From Tenrec ecaudatus (Eukaryota > Chordata > Mammalia > Afrosoricida > Tenrecidae), in NCBI RefSeq assembly GCF_050624435.1, contig NC_134541.1, positions 12,848,995 through 12,912,994 on the forward strand: DNA of 64,000 nucleotides, read 5' to 3'. The position numbers and the translations under genes are program-made. This document shows, piece by piece, positions 1 to 13,200 of the stretch; the stretch's first letter is position 1; each line of letters starts with the position of its first letter. The notes under the pieces are model-generated. The model worked only from the letters and a program-made list of their open reading frames with translations, made no database searches and was not told the origin of the DNA.

Positions 1-2644
1 TTGAATGATTGAATTGGGTGATATGTAAATTATGTGCCAATAAAACTGTTGGCAGAAAATACAAAGGATGTTACTTTGTGGAGTAAGACGTACTTGGCCC
101 ACGGGCAGGCACTGTGACCAGCGTTACTAATAGAAGACAACTGAACTTGGGGGGTGGGGGGGAGGGGAGACTGCCCTCAGGAACCCGACGGAGCAGTCTG
201 GCTCTTGGCAGTGGTCACTGTGAGTCAGTACCTGCTTGATGGCAGTGGGTTAGAGTAGGCGTCCTCAAACTACTGCCCTAACTACTCACTGCCATAGAGT
301 CAATTCCGACTCATACCAGCCATGCAGGATAGGGTAGAACTGCCCCTGTGGGTTTTTTGGGCCTGTAACTCTTCACAGGAATAGAAAGCTTTTTCTTTCT
401 CCCTCGGCGCTGGCTGGTGGTTTGGAGCTGCTGATCTCACGGTTAGAAACCCAACAAGTTAGTTACACCTCCAGGGATCCTTTCTATACAGCTAAGGTAA
501 AGCATAAAAGAGCAGAGTAGCTCGTGTATTTTTCTGTAAAGGAGAGAGACACACAATCATTTGGGGCTGTACTTTCCATTAAAAAAAAACACTGAGGGGA
601 CACAAGAAACTCATGACTGATGAGCTGGAGTCCCCTGAAGCACCATGATGGAAGGGGTGGAGGGAGCCAGGTCTGGGAGCAAAACCTGTCAACATGCACC
701 TTTTACATCACTTTGATTTTCAAAGCATGTGGATGTTTTCTATACTGGAAAATGATTCATAAATGCCTTTTAAGGCCCTATCCCACCTGTCCCTACCTCC
801 TTTTTCTCAGCCTTTTTTTCTTCCCCACTGCCATGCTCTACTCCGTCCGGGCACACTGGCCTCTCTCCTATTTCTGCAGCAGGGTAAAGGTGTTCTGGCC
901 TCAGGACTCCAGCACATGCTACTCCCTCTCCTCAGAAGTTTCTTCCCAGGTTATTGTACCTTCACTTCCTTTAGCTCTTGGCTCCAATATCCACGACCTG
1001 AGCCTTTCCCATGGCAGAGAGCAGGCCGCTGCCATCTCCCCCACCAGGCCTCTAAAACAGTGTCTGGGCCTGCAGTTATAAATTAGCAGGCAGTGAGTGG
1101 AAGAACACATGAATCTTTCAGGCAGTCTGTCTGTCCAGCATGCATCCTGGGCTGGCCACAGAGGGGGGTCTCTCGTCCCTTTGGGGCTTGAGGACACAAA
1201 CAGAAGTGCAGAGAGTATTCCCTTAGTATCTGAGATCCACCACCCAACAAGGCTTAAGCTCTTGGGTAGAAATCCTAACCGCATTCTTAATGAAGGACAC
1301 AAAGTCAGCCAGTTCCAACCCCCTAACCCCCTTAATCCAAGGGCCTTTTTCTTTCCTGGAAAATGTTATGGAGAAGAGGCAGAAGAGGAGCATAGGCCCA
1401 GCTAGGGACATGGCCACCCAGGACTGGGAACACTTAGGAAACAGGCTGTGTGATGATTGGCTTGACCTAGCAGCAGAACCCAGAGCCTAAAACCATGGAG
1501 TCAAAGGATAGAGTCCTAGATGGAGTCTCACCTCCCTACACCCCCAGGCTCCTCTCTGTTCTCTCCCGGCTTGCCAGTGTGATGCACTGTATGGAATTTA
1601 CCGAACAATCATGGTGTCCTTGTAGTCAGCCAGAGGTAAGACCCCTGCCCTTTCCTTGACCTGCCAACTGTTAGAGGCGTTTGCCTAAGCCTTTACTCCT
1701 TATTCTTCCTCCTCTCTTCGCATTCAAAAGTAGGCTTGTTTTATTGAGCAACTGCTATGAGCCAGGCCTGGATGGAGACATGGGGTTCTGCGGTGAACAC
1801 GGGGCTAGTCTTTGACCTCAGAGACTCGTTTCCTAGTGGGGGAGACTGAGGTTGGAGACAGAGGTGCGGAACAGAGATAGAATTTAGCCAGGAATGTGAA
1901 GTTGAGAAAGATTATATTGAGGTAGGGAAAGAACTCCCAGGAGGGAAGGGAGAGCAGAAAAAGGGATGGGGGAGGGGGAGGCGGGGCGGCGCATGAGCCC
2001 CCAGGTGGTTCCGAGACTGAACAAATTAGGTCAGGGAAATTGCAGCTGGTCAGGGAGGCAGTGGAAGATATATAGGGCTCGAGCTAAGAAAGTATACGTT
2101 GCCAGAAGGAATGGAGATTTTTTATTGCTTGTAGCTGCAGGGCCTTGAGTCAGGATGTGACCCGTGGGAAGTCATCTTGTTTGCAAACCTGCTCTCTGGA
2201 GTGCTGGGAAAAGGGCTACACAAACCTGGCCTGAAGAGAGAAGCTCTTTGGGGTGCTGGGGCAGGAGTTACATAGTTCAATAGGTCATCCATCTTCCCAA
2301 GAGGCTGGGAATGGGGGCTGTGAGGTTTCATCTTCCTGAGGAGCGGGAGAGGAGGTGGGGGTCTGCCCAGTCAGGACCCGGCCCAAACAGACATGAAGAA
2401 GCAAATTCATTGCCCAGGATAAAGCTCTGTGAGGCAAAGCAAGATGATGTCACAGTGAGGAAGGAGGAGGGGCCTCTGAGGCAGCAGCATGACTGGGCAT
2501 TTAAGGAATGTCTACCAAGCACCTGACAGATATCCAGGGCTCCCCACAAGTCTTATTGTGACCCTTTCATCCCTTGTATGGGCCCTCCCCCCTGGAGGCA
2601 CACGGCAAGGAGCAGGCATGGAATAAGCAGTCTGGGGAAACCCA
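1..2644. other. Upstream flank of PEDS1, no gene seen
   Basis: Unique-looking DNA with SINE pieces: a + AfroSINE 3' part at about 200-256 faces a - copy at 284-480. A likely L2 fragment (attgagcaactgctatgagcc) is at about 1738-1800. The open frames here lack any recognisable domain and look like chance. Confidence 0.5.
284..480 (-). repeat. AfroSINE (tRNA-derived SINE), - strand
   Basis: Contains the antisense of the diagnostic tail (actgccatagagtcaattcc) and body (gtagaactgcccctgtgggt). The tRNA-like end is to the right. With the + fragment at about 200-256 it forms an inverted pair. Confidence 0.75.
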
Positions 2645-2822
2645 GCACACAGTAAATCAGGTCTGCCTCACAGCGATCTTATAGGTCAGGGTGAAACTGA
2701 CCCGCTAACGCTTTCCGGAGTAGAAAACCTCATCTTGCTCCCTGTGAAGGGGCTGGTGGCTTCAAACCACTGACATCGAGGTTAATAGCCTAACCTGTAA
2801 GCACTACGCCACTAGGGTTTCT
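2645..2822 (-). repeat. AfroSINE, - strand, next to PEDS1 promoter
   Basis: Recognised by the body (agtagaaaacctcatcttgc) and the tRNA-like end (cactacgccactagggtttc). It ends about 150 bases before the CpG-rich zone begins. Confidence 0.8.
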
Positions 2823-2979
2823 TGGGCAAAGCAGGGCTGGATACACTACTAGGAATGCGAGTCAGCAGCGCTCCAGCTCTAGACCGCCTTCCACTGGCGT
2901 CTCTGCACACAGTACGCGCTTCACTGGGTGCTGACGAAATGCCACTTTCTGGACCCGGCGGTGCCCGGCCTCGACCCAC

Positions 2980-3500
2980 CGCACAGGGCAGTAAACCGAG
3001 GCTCGAATCGGGCTGCGAAGCGCCCGGGATTTCCGCCGGGTCGGCCGGGACCCGGGCCCGAGTGGGGAGGGGCCCGGCAAGTGGGGACGCGCCTCTGCCC
3101 CAGCTTCCGCGCCCAGCTGCGGCCAGCTGCGGCTCTGCCCCCCGCGCGCCGCGGTTGGCTGGGGCTCGGCGGCCGCCGATTGGCCCGCGCCGCCTCGGCG
3201 CGGGTTCCGATTGGCTGTGACGCGGGACCGGGCGAGGCCCCGGCCGACCGGCGCCTCCGCCACGCCCAACGCTGGGCGGTCATTGGGCGGCGTGATATCG
3301 CCGCGGTTCCGCGGCCCTGCCGCCGCCGCCGCCAGCAGAGTGCAGCGGGCGGGCCGGGCGAGTGGTCATGGCAGGCGCCGAGGCCGGGCCGGGCCGGCAG
3401 CCGGAGCTTGAGGAGGAGGAAGCCGCGGCTTGCCGGCGCTGGGGCGCGCAACACGCCGGGGCCCGGGAGCTGGCTGCGCTGTACTCGCCAGGTAGGACCT
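2980..3500 (+). promoter_or_regulatory. PEDS1: PEDS1 CpG-island promoter with inverted CCAAT boxes
   Basis: Dense CpG and GC-rich DNA surrounds exon 1. Two identical CCGATTGG boxes (3176-3183 and 3207-3214) are 31 bases apart, about three helical turns, and a third ATTGG is at 3282-3286; these are NF-Y-type sites. There is no TATA box. Transcription probably starts between about 3290 and 3360, which makes a short 5' UTR. The start position is inference. Confidence 0.8.
3368..3491 (+). CDS. PEDS1: PEDS1 coding exon 1
   Basis: Encodes residues 1-41 plus the first base of Gly42. It is an acidic, soluble N-terminal tail with a run of four glutamates (15-18), followed by the conserved [19 protein letters not shown] stretch. 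The donor is GTAGGA at 3492, leaving phase 1. The tail is the least conserved part of the protein and is one residue longer than I recall for human. Confidence 0.95.
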
Positions 3501-4264
3501 CCTGGCCTCTCTTTGGGCCTGCGCACACCAGCACGCGCTGCAGACGCCCACCGCGGGTCCTCCGCTTTGGAATCCCAGCCTCGGGCGCAGGGGTACAACT
3601 CCAGCTCTTGCTTTGAACTTGCAAATAGCGTCCTTTGGCCCGCAGACGCTCCTTCCAAACCTACAGGAGAACCCTAACCCCGGGGCTCCCTGACTGTAAG
3701 GAACTACGATCCCAGCGCCCCGAATTACAACACCTACAGCGCTCGGAAGTCTAGCCTTGGGGCATCCCAGCTGCCAAGATCGCCGCTAGCTTTAGGGACT
3801 CCCCATCCCCAGGCCACGCAGCCCCGCTAATTGTATGCATCTGGGCCAACCCCCTGCAGAACACACCTCATCCCGGGTTCTCCAGCATCCACAAACTAGC
3901 ACCCCCCGGCTTCGACCCAGCCAGGCCCTTGGGCTAGAGTGACTTCACCCTCTTCAACTGTGGGAATGTCTTTCCCTTAGCTCTGGGAACCCCCAACTCA
4001 GGGACTCCCAGTTACAAAGTGCCCCAGCACCCTTTCCCCAAAGCCTCCGTTCTAGTTACAGCCTCAGACCAGAGCTACAAATCGCGGAGTCTCTTAAACC
4101 ATCTCACTCCACAGGGGGACCCCTTGACCCTCACCCAGTACCCCCCTGTGGGTGAGGAGACCACAGACTCCTCAGGTTACCCCTGCCTTGCAAGAACCCC
4201 CAATCCCAACTCTTGCCCACTCTGCCATTTGCAAATATCAGCCCCCTCCAGGATTGGGGAGGTG

Positions 4265-4296
<32 letters not shown>

Positions 4297-7200
4297 CCCT
4301 TCCTCCAGTCAAATGTGGAGATACTGGCAGCTTCTTCCCCCTCAACCCACCAGCCATGCTCCAGGAAGCCCCCTACCCCCACCCTTTTCTCATTGCCACC
4401 AAACTTGCAGAACCTCTGCCTGCCTCCAGTGGACTAGGAGACCCCCAGGTGTTAGGAAAGTGCCTCTGAGAACAGGTACAGGTGTTACCAGAGGCAGGTG
4501 ACAAAGAACTAACTGTCGGATGCCTTTTTCAGTCACCACACTAAGCTTTGCTTGTCTAACATCTGACATCTTTCTTTCTGCTGCCTGGCAGCCGTAAAAC
4601 ACAGCCCTAGTCCTGCAGGTTTCTGGCTGCAGGAGTTGAGGCTCTTGGCTTTCTCTTTGACTGTGTGCTAGGGTCTCCTGGTCCCCAACAGCCTTCTGTG
4701 TGCTGTGTGACTTCGCAAACCCAACCTGGGCACCTGCCCCATGCTGGCACAGGTTCTTCTGCCTGTTTCCAAAGCAGCCACCCTGTGGGTTTCGGCCCTC
4801 CTGCTCTCCCTAGGGCAGGCTGGGATTGACATCTGCATCTTCCTCTGAGCCGTGTACCCTAAGCAAGTCAGACCTCCTCTCTGTGCCTCCATTTCTTCAC
4901 CTCTGAAATGGGCACAGGCAATGCGATGGTCTGCTTGGGCACAGTGCCTGGCACACAGTAGGCACTCCCTGTTAGCCCAATGGCTTGACCTTGGCCGTCG
5001 GGCTCAGCGCAAGCTGCTTGCTTCTCTCCCTGACCCTCCCAAGCCCCTGAGTTGAGGGGAAACATTCAAAGGCCTCGCCTCTTTGGTGCCAAGCTCTGCC
5101 CACTTTATTTAGCACCACCTGCTCTCAACCAGCCTGTCATAAGCAGGATTCCCAGCCCCCCTGAGGGACCACCAATTCTGCCCTCCACCTGATTACATCT
5201 CTGTCTCACTCTGGCTTCCCCAAGTGCCCTTTGCTCTAAAGAGCAGCCACCTAGGATCTGAGGCTGCAGACACCCCTGCAGTGCCCCAGCCCTGCAGTCA
5301 TGGCCGAGTCTCTCCTTCTCATGTGGGTTGGGGGGCGAGGGTGGTGGTGGTGGTGGTGGTTAGGGAGACACTGGCTTGACTGGTTTCTTCAAATTCCTTT
5401 TTATCAGCCTCTGTCTTGCTCTGTCCCCTCACTGTGTGGTCTTGGGGAGGTAACTTGACTGGCTCCATAGGAATCTGGTACCTGTGATCCAGCCCCACTG
5501 GGAGGACCTGGTGGGAGGGTGGGGGAGCAAGACAGAACACATGGGATTGCATATTGGTGGGCAGACAGACAGCAAGTCAAATGAATAAGTGAGCTATGTC
5601 TTAGGTGAGCCTGGTGAGCAGTGCTGTGGGGCAGAGACATGGCAGGAAAGGGGACAGGGAGATGTGGTGTGGTGTTTTAGAGGGGCAGGGAAGTTCTCAC
5701 GAACCATCAGGTGACATTTGGAGCAGAGACTTGGAAGGAGCCAGGAGGAAGGATATTTCAGGAAGGGTTGTTCCAGACAAGAAGAGCTGTACATGCAAAG
5801 GCCCAGGTGTGGGATTGTGCCTAGTGTATTTGAGAATGCCAAGGCACCCGTGAGTACCCATTCTGTGCCCACTCAGAGGAAGGTCAGCAGGACCAGGGAC
5901 TGCCCAGAGGCACCTGGTCTGCAGGAGCACCCTAATCTATTTCTGTGAAGGCATTTCTTTTTTTTCCCCTTTAACTTTTTAAAAATCATTTTATTAGGGG
6001 CTCGTACAACTCTTATCACAATCCATACATACATCAATTGTGTAAAGCACATTTGTACATTCATTGCCCTCATCATTCTCAAAACACTTGCTCGCCACTT
6101 AAGTCCCTGGCATCAGCTCCTCATTTTTTGCCCTCCTTCCCCACTCCCCCCTCCCTCATGAACCCTTGGTAATTTATAAATTATTATTTTGTCATATCTT
6201 GCACTGTCCGACATTCCCCTTACCCACCCTTCCGTAGTCCATCCCCCAGGGAGGAGGTTATATGTAGATCCTTATAATCAGTTCCCCCTTTCCAACCCAC
6301 CCTCCCAGTATCGCCACTCACACCACTGGTCCTGAAGGGATCATCTGCTCTGGATCCAGTTCCTATCTGTACCAGTGAATATCTGGTCTAGTCACTTTTT
6401 GTAAGGTAGAATTGGGATCATGATAGTGGGGGGAGGGGGAAGCATTTAGGAACTAAAGGAAAGTTGTGTTTCATACTTTCTACATCGTACCCTGACTGGC
6501 TCGTCTCCTCCCTGAGACCCTTCTGTAAGGGCATGTCCAGTGGCCTACAAATGGACTGGGTCTCCACTCCGTATCCCCCCCCATTCACATTGATATGATT
6601 TTTTTTTTCTGATACCAGATCCCTTCGACACCTCGTGATCTCACAGGCTTGTGTGCTTCTTCCACGTGAGCTTTGTTACTTCTGAGCTAGATGGCCACTT
6701 GTTTACCTACAAGCCTTTAAGACCCCAGATGCTATATCTTTTGATAGCCGGTCACCATCAGCTTTTTTTTTTTTTAACCACATTTGCTTATGCACCCATT
6801 TGTCTTCAGCAATCCATATCAGGGAGGTGAGCACACAATGATATGATTTTTTGTTCATTGATGCCCGATAACTAATCCCTTCGGCACCTTGTGATCACGC
6901 AGGCTGGTGTGCTTCTTCCATGTGGGTTTTGTTGCTTTTGAGCTAGATGGCCGCTACCTTCAAGACTTTAAGACCCCAGACGCTGTATCTTTTGATAGCC
7001 AGGCACCATCAGCTTTCTTTATCATATTTGCTTATTCACCTGCTTTGTCTTCAGCGGTTGTGTCTGAAAGGTGACATCATAGAATGCCAGTTTAACAGAA
7101 TAAATTATTCTTGCGTTGAGGGAGTACTTGAGTGGAGTCCCAATGTCCATCTGCTACCTTAATACTAAAGCTCTAAATATATGCACATAGATCTATTTCC

Positions 7201-10200
7201 CATCCTCATATACAAATATATTTACATATGTACATACCTTTATTTAGACCTCTATAAATGCCCTTTGCCTCCTAGCTCTTTCCTTTATGTCCTTTTACTT
7301 TCCTCTTGCCCCACTATCATGCTCAGTCTTCATTTGGGTTCCAGTAATTCCTCTTGGTTACATTACCCTTGATCATGCCCCACCAGGCCTCCTACACCCC
7401 CCTCACCACCGATTTGGATCACTTGTTGTTCCCTCCCTTTAACCTTTTTATTGGGAATTAATACAGCTATCATACGATTCCATAGTTCAATCCCATCAAG
7501 CAGTGTTGTACAATTGTTACCACAATCAGTTTCAAAACATCCTCTTCCTTCTTGAAGTCCTTGGTATCAGCTCCCCTTTTGCGTGCACACACGCGCACAC
7601 ACACACAACTTAAGACGTTTCTGGTCACTTAGAGAAAAGCAGTGACCTGCTTCAGGTCACACAGCTTATCGGTTAGTTGGCCAAACGTTCCAGGGGGCAG
7701 GGGAGTAGAGCGCCTAGGTTCTTTCTCAGGTCTTAGGAACCTGGTTCCATTGTGGCCAATGAAGGGACACAAGAACAAAGCTTTTTGTTGTTGTTAAATG
7801 TGGGTGAACTAGGATGCTGATCCAAACAGAAAAGAGTATGGGTCAAAGTCCCACCAGAAATGCCATCTCCCTCCGAGAAAGCAGAGGCAGCATGCCAGTA
7901 GGGACCAAAAGCTCGCTCTCTCCTGCTCCCGCCTTCCCTCCCCCATCTCTAGCCCAGGGTCTCCGGGCAGCCCTAGCCGAGGGCCAGTTTCTCAGGGGCT
8001 TGGCTCTGATGAACTAGAAGACTTTGGGCAGACTTGCCAAGCCTTTGCGTGTGGCCTGCCCCAGGAGAGCAGCGGTGGCAGAAGCCTGACACCTCACTGC
8101 CCCTGCTCCTAGTCACCCCACCCCACCACGTAAGTCTGACTCCTCCCCCAGTCACTCTTATGACGCATCCTATGTGGGGGGGGGGGCACCAGCACGCTGG
8201 GAGCCTGGGATTTCTGTTTTAAACACCACCACCCCACTCCCTGGGCCTCAGTCAGCCCATCTGCAAAGTGGCACTGTTTGGGTCCCTGAACCCTTGGGTC
8301 CTGCCAGCTGACGTCGTCCATGCAGTGACTTAAGTGATTTTGAATAATGCACCTCCTATCTGAAGGACGGGACAGATGGTTCCAGTGCACAGGACACGGG
8401 GACACATGTAGACATACCTCTGGCCCTGCCTGGCTCGTAGCCAGCATCCAGGTGCTTTATAAAGGTTGCACTTGTGCTGTTAGTCAGTGGAAGGATCCTG
8501 GATCCAGTAGCCAAAGAGATGGAAACATGTTCAGAGTTGGGGGGTCCCTCTCCCTGGGGCGGGGAGAGAGCTGAGCCAACTTTGGAATCAACAGCCTTGA
8601 GACCCAGATCCAAAGCACTGGCCCTGTTTCCCGCGCCCTCCCATGACCACAGGAACCTGGCCAGGGCTGTCCCTGAGGGCTGCCACCCAGGGTGCCCTGC
8701 AGGAAGTCCCTTGCAGGGGAGGTCTCCGGCTCCATTTAATGTGAGTGGTCACCTCTGTCCCAGTCCCGCAGAGACAGTAACAGATGACAAGAAGATAAGA
8801 GATGAGGGATTCCAAATGTAATGTCCTTGATTTTAAAAAATAACAACAAAAGACCAAGAGCAAGCCTTGCCTCAGGCCAGTTTGCCACTCTTTGACATGG
8901 CTCAGTGGGTGCCAGCCTTTGTGACTGTGACTGGTGTGATCTCCTGGGTGACTTCCCCACCCACTCCAAGGACCAGGCACCTCCCCTGGCTCCCCCTTCA
9001 GAGCCCAAGGCCTGGCCCCAAACAGGAACCAGAAAGGGGAATGCCTCGTGGGGCATGGTCCCTTCACCCTGCTGCCAGGCTGCTGGAACATCGGGCTGAG
9101 CATCCCTCAGCCCACAGCAAGGCCTCTGCCCTTCGGGGTCCTCAGGGTCTATACCAGAGGGGCCCAAGGGGCACATGTGGCCCAGTGCAGTGTGCTGCCC
9201 CACCCCCATGCTCCCTTGGCCCTTTACTGAGCAGGAGGGCAGCCGATGAATTTTCTGGGTCTGGGCTGGTCAGGGAGCCATCTGCTGCATACTCCCAGAC
9301 CACCCGGGCAAGGTCCTCTTCCTCGGGGCCTCAGTTTCCCCATCAGGAAAAGCCAAGAGCCACGTTCTGCCCAAAGTCCTTTGATGAGGGCTGCCCTGAG
9401 GTGAAGCCTGTTATTTTCCCCTGAAAATAACAAGCGTTTACTGAGCAGCGACCACGTGCCAGGGCCCTACTGAGCGGGCCAGACTCGGGCCTCTAGTGAC
9501 ACCGATGTCACCCCGGAAGTGTGTGACGGGTCCTCACTGGGGAACAGAAGCTTGGAGGGGGCATCTTGGATGGCATCCTGGGGGGTGGTGGTGTGTGGGC
9601 TGCGATCCGTGGGAGAGGCGCTGAGGTCAGCCAGCTGCAGAGGTGAAGGGGCAGTGTGCCGAGAGATCGGCACTGCAAGGCCTGGAGCGAGGCGAGACGA
9701 GGACAGACTCCTTATCGGCTCTGGCCCCACTCCCATCAGTCATTAACCAGTCAGTCACAGGGCCCTGCCCAGCCCTGTTGTTAAAGACAGACTGGGCACT
9801 GGACCTAAGAATGCCAGTGGGCTATTGGGGGAGGGGGGGAGCGAGAGGGCGACATGTGGAAGGAGGAGGAGTTGGGAGCCAGTTCCACCAGCTAGTGTGT
9901 CCTGTCCTGTGGCTGAAGGGACATCTCCGTGGAATGCCCCGACCCTCGGTTTTCTCATCTGTAAATGGGGTGGGTAGCACTTCAGCAGAATGCCTGGCAC
10001 ACAGTAACGCACTCAGTCTATGTTCCACGTGGATCGTGGAATTGTTACCCTGGTAGGTCTCTTATCCTCCCACCCCCAAGCCCCCACCAACTGTCTCCCA
10101 AACCAACAGAGCCCAGCCCTGTGGGGAAAAGCATCCTGGGCCACCCACATGGTGGTTTGTTGTATTTTGTCTTTTCTTTCATTTCCTTTTTATGGCTTAT

Positions 10201-13200
10201 TGCTGGTTTTTCAAATCTATAGTCGAAAGAGGGGGGTGTAATCCAGCAGTCACTTCACCAATTCTGAATTCGAAAGAGTGACTGACTGAGCAGCCAGTCT
10301 GGACTAGATGGGAGTCTGTTTCTTCCTCTTGCAAAGATGACTGCTTTTCTGCACTTGCTTTCGCATTCACCTGCACAGCCTGGGCCCCCTCCAGGGCCCA
10401 GGTAAATGTGGGCACCACCCCCATACTGTATTCCCAGGGTTTCCACGCCAGCAAGCAAAGTTGCAGAGAAAATCACTTTCTCTGCCCTCGCTGACATTTA
10501 AATAGGACCTATGACACCTTAATCCTGATTTCCAGCGTCGATAGAGCACCATAGAAAAGCTGGCCCTGCCTGTGCCCACACTCTCAGGCCATCCCCTCAG
10601 AGCGGACCCCTGTGCCGGCTGCCCCCCTCTTGCACCTCACCCACCCAGCCCCCAAGGCTTGAGTTTCTTGGCTGCTTTTCTTCATGTCACTCCAAGACCC
10701 CCGGGCCTGAGGCACGACTTTAGCCTTGTTTCGCCACCAAAGTCTGGCTCCCCATCCTAAGCCTGACTCCAGCCCTCAGCCTGTGGGATTGAAGGCTGCG
10801 GTGGTCTCCACCTGGGAACACTCACCCAGGAAAGGGGACAGGTGAGGCCCTAAAGGTGCTCGTTTCTTTTTAAGCCGCTCATTAAAGGCCCCTCAAGGGC
10901 CTCCAGAGAAAAGGCCAGGGGCCCGGGAGAGCGGAGAAGGGCCTGCGCGTAGTGTGAGACTCTGCTGCTGCCATCGGAAGGTGCCCTTGTGGCACAATGG
11001 CTGAAGCACCCAAAAACTCACTGCCTGTGAGTCATGCTGACTCACAGTCACCCCGTCCGGCGAGTGGTACTGGCCCTGTGGGTGGATTTCTGAGACTGTA
11101 ACTCTTCTTCCTCCCGTGGCACAGCTGGTGGCTTCAAACTGCTGACCCCGCCCGCGGTTAGCGGCCCACTGAAAAGCCACTACGCCACGGTCACAGCCCT
11201 GGAAACCTCCGGTGCGGCCCGACTATGTGCTTGCAGGGCCACTGTGAGTGGAATCAACTTGACCGCAAATGGGTTTGGGTTCTTTGGTCTTGAAGTTCTT
11301 AATAACCGTGGAACGAAAGGGTAAGGATAATTCGTAATCATTTTTAAACAAAGAAGCCCCTTGTTTACATTTTAACGTTGTTGTTGGGTGCCATCAAGTT
11401 GATTTCGACTCACAAGCACCCCATGTGGCGAAGTAGAGCGGACCGTGGGGTTTTCTAGGCTGCGAGCTTGACGGGAACAGATGACAGGCCTTTCCTGCCG
11501 GGTGACCAGTGAGTTCGAACCACCAACCCTCTGGTTCTCCGGTGAGAAGCTTTAACCTTTGACCCAACCCTGGTTGGGCAGACCCTTCTCTGGACCTCAG
11601 CAGCACCATCTGGGACGTGCGTGGGTTGGGATGTTTCCCTGTGGGCCCGTGCACTCAGCCTGTGGGCCTGAACCAGAGCCCAGACTCAGTGTCACCTGCA
11701 GGCCCGGCCTCAGCCCCTGCGCCTTGTGTCCACATAGGCAAGCGCTTCCAGGAGTGGTGTTCCGTGGTCCTGTGCTTCGGCCTCATCGCCTACAACCTCA
11801 TCCACCTCCTGCTGCTGGCCTCCTGGGAGCACACGCCCCTCGTCTTGCTGGGTGTGGGTGAGTGCCAAGGGCCCACTGCCTGCCTCGGTCTCCCCCAGGG
11901 GCCTTGCACATGCCCCCCCCCCATGCCTGTGCTGCTCAGACATGCATGGGCATGAGTGCAGACATGCAGGTTTCATGAGGGGAGAACTCTCCGTCTGTCG
12001 GTGGCACCTCCTACCCTGAATGATTTATTGAGGCGCAGTGTACCCCGTTTACCTGTGAGTTCCTTCCTGTCAGCATCACTTTCCAGAGGTGGCAGAGAGG
12101 AGCGGGAAGGGGCCTGTCCAGAGCCAGATGCAGGTTACTGTCCTCAGTGCACTGTCTGGTCTCTCCTGGCACTGAGTGACTCGGGGTCCTTCCTCTCAGC
12201 AGGACCCCTCCTTCTCCCTCCAGCTCAGGCATGCATCCCCTACCCTGTCCCTGGGCTCCCGGGGCCCCCCAGTGGGGCTCTGGAAGCCTAAGCCAATAGC
12301 GCTGGCTGACCATGCCAGCTGGGGCTGGGTGGAGTGACCAGGAGGGTGGGTCAGGTGTCCTTCCCCAACCCCGGGAGTGCACCACCCTCAAGGGCAAAGA
12401 AGGAGGCCACTGACCTTGGAGCGTCAGTGAGGGATAGTTGTGTCTGTGTACGTCTCAGCCCCCTGCCTCCTGGCTACTTGGCCTCACGTGGGTGTCATGT
12501 GTAAGTGGATGTCTCATCAGTGACCGGACACAAGTGAGAAGGGTTGCTGCCCACCAGGCCGTGGTCCATGGTTTGGGCCTTCAGCCTCACCGGTCAGTTT
12601 CCTGGTAGTGATTTTATGAGCACCCACTGGACGCTTTGCCCAGTGGCCCTCCCCGGCGCACAGAGCTGGGAGTCTCATGTCCAGAGCTGCCCAGCTTCTA
12701 TGCCACAGCTCTTCATGCTGTGGCTGCCGACCTCTGGTTGTCATGGGAGGGTGGGAACCCTGGGGCAGCAGGTCCAGGTGTGAGCTGGAGTCCCAAGCAG
12801 GTCACCCCCTGTCTCCCCTGGGCCTGGGCCTCTAGACCCTATTCCAGCACGCCATTCTGAGGAGCCAGCTTCCTCGACCCATACCTCCGCCTGTGGGCCG
12901 ATAAGAGTGACAATTCCCTGATAGTGATGTTTGCTCAGTCCCTAATCCATGTAAGCACCCAGCCTGATTTGTGTGCTAACTCAGAAGCACTGAGGGCGCC
13001 GTGCCAGCCAGCTGAGCCCGCCCCCGGCCCTCACTATCTCCTCGGAGGTTCCGGTGTCCCAGGCAGGGCCTGGATACCAGGAAGGGCAGAGGCCTGGCAC
13101 CGTGCCCAGTTCATAAACACAGGCCCCAGTGACACAATGCTGGAAGCAAAATCAAGATCAGAGGGGATTGCGGGAGTGGGGGGGGTCCATGAAGGCCACT

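Larger units (their letters stand above)
3492..11737 (+). other. PEDS1: PEDS1 intron 1
   Basis: 8.2 kb. It holds a (CA)n run at 4270-4297, MIR-like pieces at about 4855-4978, 9270-9345 and 9935-10018, a (GTG)n at 5340-5361, the LINE copy at 5970-7590 and SINEs near 11 kb. A sequence resembling a ZNF143 motif (ACTACGATCCCAGCGCCC) is at 3703-3720. No extra exon was recognised. Confidence 0.8.

Noticed and set aside
2928-3677. Long overlapping open frames on both strands (249 and 245 residues) across PEDS1 exon 1
   Set aside because: High GC removes stop codons by chance in all frames; no domain or conserved start, and the true frame is the 42-residue PEDS1 exon.
4019-4501. 160-residue frame with HTHTHT repeats
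   Set aside because: It is the translation of the (CA)n microsatellite in PEDS1 intron 1.
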